A stretch of DNA of 59,568 bases from Cyanobacteriota bacterium. GTDB taxonomy: Bacteria > Cyanobacteriota > Cyanobacteriia > PCC-6307 > Cyanobiaceae. Shown in pieces: positions 18,800 to 26,285 of this stretch. Where the stretch lies: NCBI GenBank assembly GCA_026389335.1, contig JAPLIB010000014.1, positions 1 to 59,568 of the forward strand, in the 5' to 3' direction. Both the position numbers and the translations under genes were made by a program. Each line of letters starts with the position of its first letter. Position 1 is the stretch's first letter. Below the pieces are notes generated by a model. It saw only the letters and a list, made by a program, of their open reading frames with translations. It was not told the origin of the DNA and ran no database searches.

Positions 18800-19921
18800 A
18801 ATGTTATTATCAATGCCACCAAAGGTAAGATTTGCCGTCTCCTTTGCCATCAGGAACTTGCCAATCAACTTGCCCTGGGGATTGAGAACATGGATACCTT
18901 CAAGCGTGCCCACGTAAACATTGCCGTTCTCATCCAGCCTCATGCCATCGGGGAATCCAGGCGAGACGTCGGCAAACAGGCGCTTGTTCAGCAGCGTCTT
19001 ACCATCACGACTCACGTCATAAGCATAGATCCGATGGGGCAAGTATGAAAAATACGTACGCGGCCCCTGAATAGCGCCACTATCAATGATGTAGAGAGTT
19101 TTCTCGCCGGGGCCAAAAGCAATGCCATTCGGCATCATGAGACTTGGCTCAACAACACTCATCTGTTTACCAGCCGGATCGTAGCGGTAGACATTACTGG
19201 GGAGTTCGGCAGGCTGGGGCGGAAACTGTAAAGAACCATAGACGGGATCAGTGAACCAGACCGAGCCATCGCTCTTGACGACGAGATCATTCGGTGAATT
19301 CAGCAGTTTCCCCTGGTAGCGATCCACCAGCGAAGGAGCCTGGGGTTCAGGACTCTGGAGATTGGCGCCAAAATTGCGGGTGATCGAAACGCGACGGCCG
19401 GTGGTTTCAGCTGTCAGCAGATGACCCTGGAGGTCAGAAGTCTGACCATCTGCCACTCCCGAAGGATTGCGGAAAAGGCGAGGTGCCTGCCAGGATGCCG
19501 CAGTGATCGCACCTTTCGCATCCAACCCATTCCAACGCATCGAATAAATGCTGTTGTGAATCTGATCCGTCACGAACAACATCCCACCGCTGCCCTTTCG
19601 ATCCTTGAGAAAGACGGGTCCTTCCGTGAAACCAAAGCCTCTGGCCAGTGGGATTAGCTTCGGGGTACGGCCCACGATCACTTCAAAAGCCGGATCCAAG
19701 GCATGAACCGTCAGCTGGGGCGATTCCGATTCCGGATATTCGGGAGAGTTCGTGATGACAAGATTCCGACATTCCCTGGCCACAGAACTGCCCGGCAAAC
19801 AATCTGCTCCCATCGGCACGGCGGCCGCAGCCGGCCGACAAGCGATGAGCATCGAACCACTCAGCAACAGTCTCAGCAGCCGTTTCTGATGAAGCTGGAG
19901 CAGATCATGAGGACGTGACAT
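18713..19921 (-). CDS. SMP-30/gluconolactonase-like lipoprotein
   Basis: A beta-propeller lactonase-type protein. Visible are GFGFTEGPVFL (metal-binding Glu), LLNSPNDLVVKSDGSVWFTDPVYG (conserved Asn-Asp and Asp), MMPNGIAFGPGEKTLYIIDS and GFPDGMRLDENGNVYVGT (second conserved Asp). Family members hydrolyse sugar lactones such as gluconolactone. The N-terminus has a hydrophobic signal ending in a lipobox-like LIAC near residue 28, so the protein is probably exported and lipid-anchored. The frame extends to a TTG at 19954, but the ATG at 19921 (MSRPHDLLQLHQK) fits a signal peptide better. Convergent with the SDR/MFS operon. Confidence 0.82.
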   Translation of the reverse strand: MSRPHDLLQLHQKRLLRLLLSGSMLIACRPAAAAVPMGADCLPGSSVARECRNLVITNSPEYPESESPQLTVHALDPAFEVIVGRTPKLIPLARGFGFTEGPVFLKDRKGSGGMLFVTDQIHNSIYSMRWNGLDAKGAITAASWQAPRLFRNPSGVADGQTSDLQGHLLTAETTGRRVSITRNFGANLQSPEPQAPSLVDRYQGKLLNSPNDLVVKSDGSVWFTDPVYGSLQFPPQPAELPSNVYRYDPAGKQMSVVEPSLMMPNGIAFGPGEKTLYIIDSGAIQGPRTYFSYLPHRIYAYDVSRDGKTLLNKRLFADVSPGFPDGMRLDENGNVYVGTLEGIHVLNPQGKLIGKFLMAKETANLTFGGIDNNILFIGSSDSIWAVKLNTRGLVPVRTMAEP

Positions 19922-20008
19922 GAATTCTGGGGACAAAGGTAATAATGCGTTCAACAGAGACTTGGAACAGGAGCAGCCGCCAACACGGATTCAGATAGCT
20001 GACTACAC

Positions 20009-21367
20009 CTACGACTCAGGCGTCTCAATCTCCACCCGTTCAGCCCGCTCCAATCCCACCTCCACGCCCATATGCTGATCGGGCCGGCCGGTGATCAGCA
20101 AGCCAGCCCGCTGACGCGTGGCGATCATCCACAGCCACTTGGTGAGCAGGGTGAGGCGGTTCTCATTGGCCGGCATGAAGGCCAGGTGGGCCAGGCCCCA
20201 GAGCAGCCAGCCGAAGGGACCGCTGATCTTGATGCCGCGCAGATCGGCCACGGCGAACAGGGGTCCGATCACCGCCATGCTGCCGGAATCAAACCAGGTG
20301 AAGGTGGTCTGCCGTTCACCCGTCAACTGCGCCAACAGATCAAGGGCCACCCAGCCCCCCATCTGCACCGCCGGACCGGCCATGCCCGGCAGCGGTTTGC
20401 CATCAACGGTGTGGGAGTAGGAGCAGAGATCGCCCACCACGCGGATCTCCGGATGGCCGGCGATCGAGAAGTCGGGCTCAACCACCACCCGGCCGCCGCG
20501 ATCGACCGTGCAACCGGTGCGATCGGCCAGCAGCTTGCCGAGATGGGAGGCGCGCACCCCGGCGCTCCAGCAGATGGTGGCGGCCTCCAGCACCCGTTCA
20601 GCCGGCGTGCCTGCCGGCGGAGTCTTGAAGGCCACCGTGAGCCGGCCCGCCTCGATGTTCTGCACCCGACCGCCCAGTACCAGCTCCACACCGCGGGAGC
20701 GCAGGTAGTCGCCGGCCGCTTTGGAGAGTTCCGGAGCCATGGCCCGCAGCACCCGATCACCGGGATCCACCAGGAATACCTGACACAGCTCGGGATTCAG
20801 CTGGCGGAAATCGCGGCGGGCCGCGTGCTTCATCAACTCGTTGATCGAGCCGGCCAGTTCACAGCCGGAGGCGCCACCGCCCACCACCACCACCGATTGC
20901 AGAAAGCGGCAGCGCTCCGGATCCGGGGTCTGCTCCGCTTCCTCGAGGGCCGAGAGCACCCGCCGGCGGATCTCGTCAGCGTGCTCGAGGATCTTCATCG
21001 GCGGCGCCAGTTCGCGCCACTCCTCATGGCCGAAGTAGGTGCTGCCGGAACCGGTGGCCAGGATCAGGCTGTCGTAGCGCAGCCGACGATCGTTGAACAC
21101 CACCTCGCGGTTTTCGGCGTCGAGATCGACCACCTCGCCGAGCAGCACCTGCACATTGGCCGCCTTGGCCAGCAGCAGTCGCAGCGGCGTGGCGACATCC
21201 GCCTCGGACACCAGCCCGGAGGCCACCTGATAGAGCAGGGGCTGGAAAAGATTGAAGTTGCGCTTGTCCACCAGGGTGACCCGCACCGCTTTGTCGGCGA
21301 GGCGATGGGCTGCCTGGAGCCCGGCGAAGCCACCGCCGACGATCACCACGTGGGGCCAGCTCTTCAT
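20009..21367 (-). CDS. ndb: Type II NAD(P)H:quinone oxidoreductase (NDH-2)
   Basis: A single-subunit, non-proton-pumping flavoprotein that passes electrons from NAD(P)H to plastoquinone at the membrane. FAD motif VVIVGGGFAGLQAAHRL at the start, then FNLFQPLLYQVASGLV, the second Rossmann motif VVVGGGASGCELAGS, the ICWSAGVRAS and RVVGDLCSY segments and an AGPAVQMG quinone-site region. The C-terminal part from GPFGWLLWGLAHLAF is hydrophobic and probably the membrane anchor. The ATG at 21367 gives about 452 residues; the longer frame upstream has no family similarity. It sits just before the ARTO-type oxidase operon, divergently. Confidence 0.9.
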   Translation of the reverse strand: MKSWPHVVIVGGGFAGLQAAHRLADKAVRVTLVDKRNFNLFQPLLYQVASGLVSEADVATPLRLLLAKAANVQVLLGEVVDLDAENREVVFNDRRLRYDSLILATGSGSTYFGHEEWRELAPPMKILEHADEIRRRVLSALEEAEQTPDPERCRFLQSVVVVGGGASGCELAGSINELMKHAARRDFRQLNPELCQVFLVDPGDRVLRAMAPELSKAAGDYLRSRGVELVLGGRVQNIEAGRLTVAFKTPPAGTPAERVLEAATICWSAGVRASHLGKLLADRTGCTVDRGGRVVVEPDFSIAGHPEIRVVGDLCSYSHTVDGKPLPGMAGPAVQMGGWVALDLLAQLTGERQTTFTWFDSGSMAVIGPLFAVADLRGIKISGPFGWLLWGLAHLAFMPANENRLTLLTKWLWMIATRQRAGLLITGRPDQHMGVEVGLERAERVEIETPES

Positions 21368-21512
21368 CACGGCTTCGCTCGGCTCAAGCTCAAGGAAGAA
21401 GCGTTCCTTCACTATTGATGCGGTCGGCACAACGCTTGCAAGGTAATGGCAATCTGCGGCCAGGGGAGCTCTGCCCTGCCAGGATGCAGAGTCCCTCACT
21501 CGCCCTCTGCCC

Positions 21513-21767
21513 GTGTCGCTCCCCGCCCTGCAGGCCTTCGTCAGCAGCGCCGCCGCCGATGAGCAGCTGCGCCAGAAACTGCACGCCGCCTCCGGTCTCG
21601 ACGATGTCGTCGACCTGGCCAGCAGCCATGGCCACGACTTCAGCAAGGCCACCCTGCTGAAAGCCCATGCGGAAGCCATCAGCAAAGCGCCCGACCACAA
21701 ACTCGAAGCGATCAACAGCTGGGGTGATGCCCTGATGCACGCCTTCGGCGCCAGCGACCAGGACTGA
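21513..21767 (+). CDS. Nif11-domain protein
   Basis: 84 residues that match the Nif11 domain: LQAFVSSAAADEQLRQKLHAA...DVVDLASSHGHDFSKATLLKAHAE. Nif11 domains occur in cyanobacterial proteins of unknown role and as leaders of RiPP precursor peptides. This one has no Gly-Gly cleavage motif and no Cys/Ser/Thr-rich core, so it is probably not a precursor. GTG start at 21513. It lies between the divergent NDH-2 gene and the oxidase operon; the next gene starts 115 bases downstream on the same strand. Confidence 0.72.
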   Translation: MSLPALQAFVSSAAADEQLRQKLHAASGLDDVVDLASSHGHDFSKATLLKAHAEAISKAPDHKLEAINSWGDALMHAFGASDQD

Positions 21768-21882
21768 TGTCAGCCGCCAGCCGCGTTGGGGAATCGCCAC
21801 AACCCTGTAGCAAAAGATCACAGATCCAGCGCGACGCTCCGAGCCTGGCCAGCCTCTAGGAGTTCATCGTGGCAAGGCCCCG

Positions 21883-22380
21883 ATGCAGCAGCTGCTGCCA
21901 GCGCTCAATGATCACAACCTGCCCTGGATGGACACGCTCCATCCGATCGTCGTCCACTTCGTCATCGCCATGGCGGTGATCAGCGTGGTATTCGATCTGA
22001 TCGGCGTGGTCCTACGACGACCCAACCTGTTTGAGGTCAGTTTCTGGAATCTGCTGTTCGCCACAGCGGCCATCTTCGTGGCGATCATCTTCGGCCAGGT
22101 GGAGGCGGGACTGGCCGAGCCCTACGGCGCCTCGCGCTCGATCCTCAATCTGCACAGCACCCTGGGCTGGTCGCTGGCCGGCATCCTTTCGCTGCTCACC
22201 GGCTGGCGTTATGTGCTGCGCAACCGTGATCCCGAAAGCCTGCCGCTGCCGTTCCTGGCAGCCGGGGGCGTGCTGGCCCTGCTTGTGGCGGTACAGGTCA
22301 CTTTGGGCAACCAGCTGATCTGGGTCTACGGCCTGCACACCGTGCCAGTGGTGGCCGCCGGACGCGCCGGGTTGATCTGA
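21883..22380 (+). CDS. DUF2231-type membrane protein 1
   Basis: 165 residues with four hydrophobic spans. DUF2231 hallmark HPIVVHFVIAM sits in the first span, with further membrane His residues in LNLHSTLGWSLAG and VYGLHTVPV. Paired conserved His in a four-helix bundle suggest a b-type haem protein, though this is inference. First gene of the oxidase operon; its stop overlaps the next start (TGATGG). An AGGAG lies about 20 bases before the ATG. Confidence 0.7.
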   Translation: MQQLLPALNDHNLPWMDTLHPIVVHFVIAMAVISVVFDLIGVVLRRPNLFEVSFWNLLFATAAIFVAIIFGQVEAGLAEPYGASRSILNLHSTLGWSLAGILSLLTGWRYVLRNRDPESLPLPFLAAGGVLALLVAVQVTLGNQLIWVYGLHTVPVVAAGRAGLI

Positions 22381-23051
22381 TGGCCTTCCCCCTGCTCTTG
22401 ACCGCCGCGGCGCGGCCCCAGCTGCTGCTGGAAATCACCACCCTGCCGACCGATTCGCCGATCAGTCAGCTGGCCAGCTGGCTGGGTCCCAATGATCTGC
22501 CCTACAGCCTGCCGGTCCATCCGACCCTGGTCCATTTCACAATCGGCCTGTTCGTGATCGCCGTCGCCTTCGACATCGCCGGCGCCCTCTATCCGATTGA
22601 AAAGCGGGTGTTCCGCTTCCTGGCCCTGCCGATCACCCGGGCCGGCTTCCACGATGTGGGCTGGTACAACCTGCTGGCCTGCGCCGTCGTCAGCTTCTTC
22701 ACGGTGGCGGCCGGCTTCTTCGAGATGCTGCTGGCGGTACCGATCCCCGGTGTCACCAGCACCATCGGCCTGCAGAGCATGGAAACCATGCTTCTGCATG
22801 GAGTCGGTGGGGTAGCCATCCTGCTGGCGATCATCGCCATGACCGTCTGGCGCGGCTACCAGCGCTTCCTCTGGCGCCGCGACATGGGTCGCCAGGTGCA
22901 GTGGCTCTACCTGCTGGTGGGTCTAGGTCTTTTCCTGGTGATCGGCTTGCACGGCACCCTCGGCGCTGAACTGGCGGGCGAGTTCGGTGTCCACATCACC
23001 GCCGATCAGTTGCTGAGCTCCGGGGCTGATCTGAATGTCGCCCTTCCTTAG
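22380..23051 (+). CDS. DUF2231-type membrane protein 2
   Basis: 223 residues, a longer paralog of the preceding protein. It has HPTLVHFTIGLFVIAVAFDIAGAL in the first span and membrane His residues at MLLHGVGGVAIL and VIGLHGTLGAEL. Polar loops between spans are longer than in its neighbour. Its coupling to DUF2231 protein 1 and to ctaC-like downstream (12-base gap) indicates a role with the oxidase, perhaps assembly or electron transfer. No experimental function is known to me. Confidence 0.7.
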   Translation: MAFPLLLTAAARPQLLLEITTLPTDSPISQLASWLGPNDLPYSLPVHPTLVHFTIGLFVIAVAFDIAGALYPIEKRVFRFLALPITRAGFHDVGWYNLLACAVVSFFTVAAGFFEMLLAVPIPGVTSTIGLQSMETMLLHGVGGVAILLAIIAMTVWRGYQRFLWRRDMGRQVQWLYLLVGLGLFLVIGLHGTLGAELAGEFGVHITADQLLSSGADLNVALP

Positions 23052-23063
23052 GGATCCCACCCC

Positions 23064-24002
23064 ATGACCTCCTCGTCCCCACGCCGCCCGGGCCCCATCG
23101 TCCTGGCAGCCCTGGCCCTCTGGATCGGCCTGCTGGTGCTGATCAGTGTCTGGATGGCCGGCCAGGCCTATCACTGGCTGCCCGTGCAGGCGTCCAATGC
23201 CGCTCCCCTCGTAGATGGCCTGTTCAGCTTCGAAACCGGACTTGGCACCTTTGTATTTCTGGGCGTGATGTCGGTGATCACCTGGGTGGTGCTGATGCAT
23301 CGCGCCGAAAAATACGACATCAGCGATGCCGAGCCGATCGAAGGCAACACCAAACTGGAGGTGATCTGGACCCTGATTCCCCTGGCCATCGTGATGGGTA
23401 TCGCGATTTACGCCATGCGGATCAACCACCAGCTTGGAATCCTCGGTCCGATGGAGCACATCCATCCCCACAACGCGATCGAAGCGCAGGGCGGCTATTC
23501 AGGCGATCAACTGCCGGCCGAATCCATTGAAGTGATTGCCCGCCAGTGGTCCTGGGAGTTTCGCTATCCAGGAGCCAAGGTCTCCTCCACCGAGCTGCAT
23601 CTACCACTGGACAAGCCGGTCACCTTCCGGCTCACCTCCGACGATGTGATTCATGGCTTCTATATCCCGGCCTTCCGGCTCAAGCAGGATGTGATTCCAG
23701 GCAAGGCGATCGACTTCACCCTCACCCCCACGCGCGAGGGCCGCTATCGGCTCAGGGATTCCCAGTTCAGCGGCACCTGGTTCGCCACCAACCAAGCCGA
23801 TGTTGTCGTCGAGACAGCCGAGGCATACCAGTCCTGGCTAAATCAGGGAGCCTCCCAACCGCTGCAGGACGGCCTCAGTGATGCCGTTGGTGAATATCGC
23901 GAGCGCCAGACTCAGGCGAATCCTGGCTGGGCCACCGTGCAGCCCGCCCCGCCCCCTCAGGTGAACGTTCCCGGTTCCAATACCCTCCCCCACGATTCCT
24001 GA
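23064..24002 (+). CDS. ctaC: Oxidase subunit II without CuA site (ARTO type)
   Basis: 312 residues with two transmembrane helices (about 12-32 and 60-80) and a periplasmic/lumenal cupredoxin domain. The family backbone IARQWSWEFRYPG, DVIHGFYIPAFRLKQDVIPG is present and His197 remains. The CuA loop, normally C-x-E-x-C-x3-H-x2-M, reads RDSQFSGTWFATN (231-243): both Cys, the Glu, the second His and the Met are gone. It therefore cannot take electrons from cytochrome c through CuA. This is the hallmark of the cyanobacterial alternative respiratory terminal oxidase, thought to oxidise quinol. It is 4 bases from subunit I. Confidence 0.92.
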   Translation: MTSSSPRRPGPIVLAALALWIGLLVLISVWMAGQAYHWLPVQASNAAPLVDGLFSFETGLGTFVFLGVMSVITWVVLMHRAEKYDISDAEPIEGNTKLEVIWTLIPLAIVMGIAIYAMRINHQLGILGPMEHIHPHNAIEAQGGYSGDQLPAESIEVIARQWSWEFRYPGAKVSSTELHLPLDKPVTFRLTSDDVIHGFYIPAFRLKQDVIPGKAIDFTLTPTREGRYRLRDSQFSGTWFATNQADVVVETAEAYQSWLNQGASQPLQDGLSDAVGEYRERQTQANPGWATVQPAPPPQVNVPGSNTLPHDS

Positions 24003-24006
24003 GGTC

Positions 24007-25683
24007 ATGACCAGCACGATCCCCCTCCCCCATTCAGAACCAGAGCAAAGCTGGACCCGTTACTTCGGCTTCAATACCGATGCCAAGGTGATCGGCATCC
24101 AGTACATCGTGGTCGCCTTCTTCTTTTTTCTGATCGGTGGCTTCCTCGCCATGATCATCCGGGGCGAATTAATCACACCAGCCTCGGATCTCGTCGATCG
24201 CACCGTGTACAACGGGCTCTACACGATGCACGGAACAATCATGTTGTTCCTGTTCATCTTCCCGATTCTCAACGGGCTCAATAATCTGCTGATCCCCACC
24301 ATGATCGGCGCCCCCGACATGGCCTTCCCACGGCTCAATGCCGTGGCGTTCTGGCTGGTACCGATCTTCGGCAGCCTGCTGATCGCCAGCTTCTTTGTGC
24401 CCGGCGGGCCGGCCTATTCCGGCTGGTGGTCCTATCCGCCGGTGAGCATCCAGAATCCGCTCGGCAACCTGATCAGCGGCCAGGGACTGTGGCTGGTGGC
24501 CGTTGCCCTTTCGGGTGTGTCCTCGATCATGGGGGCCGTCAATTTCGTCACCACGATCCTGCGCATGCGCGCCCCGGGCATGGGCTTCTTCCGCATGCCG
24601 GTCTACTGCTGGACAGCCCTGGCCGCCCAGACCCTGCAGCTGATCGGCCTGCCTGCCCTCACCGGCGGCGCCATCATGCTGCTGCTTGACCTCACCGCAG
24701 GCACCTCCTTCTACAGACCTGAAGGGGGCGGCGATCCGGTGCTTTACCAGCATTTTTTCTGGTTCTATTCACACCCGGCTGTCTATGTAATCATTCTGCC
24801 GGTGTTCGGCATCTTCTCTGAACTCTTTCCAGTCTATTCACGCAAGCCCTTGTTTGGCTACGTCTACGTTTCGCTGGCCTCGTTCATCATTGTTGGCCTG
24901 GGCCTGGTCGTGTGGGTTCACCACTTCTTCCCGAGCGGAGTACCAGAGTGGATGCGCAATCTGTTCATGTTCACCACGATGTTGATCGCCGTGCCCACCG
25001 GTGTGAAGGTGTTCGCCTGGCTGGGCACGATCTGGCGCGGCAAGCTGCAGCTCACCACACCGATGCTGTTCTGCCTGGGCGGCTTGATCAACTTCGTTTT
25101 TGCCGGCATCACCGGCATCATGCTGGCCACCGTGCCGATCGATATTCACGTCAATAACACTTATTTTGTGGTGGGCCACTTCCACTATGTGATCTATGGC
25201 GCCGCCGTGATGGGCATCTTCGCTGCCATCTATCACTGGTTCCCCAAGTTCACCGGCCGCATGCCCTACGAGGGGCTGGGCAAGTTGCACTTCCTGCTCA
25301 CCTTCGTAGGCGCCAATCTCAACTTCCTACCCATGCATCCCCTCGGCCTGATGGGGATGCCACGCCGGGTGTCCTCCTATGACCCGGAGTTCGCCTTCTG
25401 GAACGTGCTCGCCAGCCTGGGAGCCTTCCTGCTGGGCGTTTCGATCATCCCGTTCCTGCTCAACATGATCAGCTCCTGGGCCCGCGGTCCGCGCGCCACC
25501 CATAACCCCTGGAATGCGATCGGCCTGGAATGGCTGCTGCCGTCACCACCGCCGGAGGACAACTTCGGCGAACATGTGCCCACCGTGATCAGCCGCCCCT
25601 ACGGCTACGGCCTGGGTGAACCCCTGGTGGAGCACGAGGCCGAGATCGAAAAAGCGCTCACCCTTGCGGAGGCGACACGATGA
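24007..25683 (+). CDS. ctaD: Oxidase subunit I (haem-copper, A2-like, ARTO type)
   Basis: 558 residues, 12 or more transmembrane helices. Haem and CuB ligands are visible: His75 (TMHGT), His256 with Tyr260 (HPAVY), His305-His306 (VWVHHFF), and His391/His393 (VGHFHY). Lys334 of the K channel is present (PTGVK). The D-channel Glu of HPEVY is replaced: the motif is YSHPAVY (254-260), the Tyr-Ser variant of A2-type oxidases. Reduces O2 to water and pumps protons. Its last codons overlap the subunit III start by 4 bases. Confidence 0.95.
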   Translation: MTSTIPLPHSEPEQSWTRYFGFNTDAKVIGIQYIVVAFFFFLIGGFLAMIIRGELITPASDLVDRTVYNGLYTMHGTIMLFLFIFPILNGLNNLLIPTMIGAPDMAFPRLNAVAFWLVPIFGSLLIASFFVPGGPAYSGWWSYPPVSIQNPLGNLISGQGLWLVAVALSGVSSIMGAVNFVTTILRMRAPGMGFFRMPVYCWTALAAQTLQLIGLPALTGGAIMLLLDLTAGTSFYRPEGGGDPVLYQHFFWFYSHPAVYVIILPVFGIFSELFPVYSRKPLFGYVYVSLASFIIVGLGLVVWVHHFFPSGVPEWMRNLFMFTTMLIAVPTGVKVFAWLGTIWRGKLQLTTPMLFCLGGLINFVFAGITGIMLATVPIDIHVNNTYFVVGHFHYVIYGAAVMGIFAAIYHWFPKFTGRMPYEGLGKLHFLLTFVGANLNFLPMHPLGLMGMPRRVSSYDPEFAFWNVLASLGAFLLGVSIIPFLLNMISSWARGPRATHNPWNAIGLEWLLPSPPPEDNFGEHVPTVISRPYGYGLGEPLVEHEAEIEKALTLAEATR

Positions 25684-26282
25684 CCAGCACCCCCATACCA
25701 CCCCCTGACCAGGTCGCCAGCCACGGCGAAGGCCAGCATGCCAGCCACAATCTCACGGGCTTCATCATCTTTCTCTGCTCCGAGAGCGTCATCTTTCTGG
25801 CGTTCTTCAGTGGCTATGCCATCCTGCGCCTCTCCGCCCTCGACTGGCTGCCCACCGGTGTCGACGGCCTCGAATGGCGCATGCCGCTGATCAACACGGT
25901 GGTGCTGGTCTCCAGCTCGCTGACGATGGTGGTGGCGGAACACTTCAAGGGCAAGGAGAAGGTCTGGCTGTTCCGGGCCTTCTGGCTGCTCACCATGGCC
26001 ATGGGGGCCTACTTCCTCTACGGCCAGGCGGTGGAATGGAGCAGCCTGAAGTTCGGCTTCACCTCCGGCACCTTCGGCGGCACCTTCTATCTGCTCACCG
26101 GCTTCCACGGCCTTCATGTGGCCACCGGCGTTCTGCTGATGGGCCTGATGCTCTTCAAATCCTTCATCCCCGGCAACTACAGCGGCGGCGAAGAGGGGGT
26201 GAAAGCCACCTCCCTGTTCTGGCACTTTGTGGATGTCATCTGGATCATCCTGTTCGTGCTGCTTTATGTCTGGAGAGCCTGA
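25680..26282 (+). CDS. ctaE: Oxidase subunit III
   Basis: 200 residues with five to six helices, family motifs FIIFLCSESVIFLAFFSGYA and FYLLTGFHGLHVATGVLLM and the C-terminal FWHFVDVIWIILF. Structural subunit of the oxidase. ATGA overlap with subunit I and 3 bases to the GMC gene, so all are translated from one message. Confidence 0.93.
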   Translation: MTSTPIPPPDQVASHGEGQHASHNLTGFIIFLCSESVIFLAFFSGYAILRLSALDWLPTGVDGLEWRMPLINTVVLVSSSLTMVVAEHFKGKEKVWLFRAFWLLTMAMGAYFLYGQAVEWSSLKFGFTSGTFGGTFYLLTGFHGLHVATGVLLMGLMLFKSFIPGNYSGGEEGVKATSLFWHFVDVIWIILFVLLYVWRA

Positions 26283-26285
26283 CTC

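Noticed and set aside
21513..21767. RiPP (lanthipeptide-like) precursor
   Set aside because: The Nif11 domain is there but no Gly-Gly cleavage motif, no core with Cys/Ser/Thr, and no modifying enzyme nearby.
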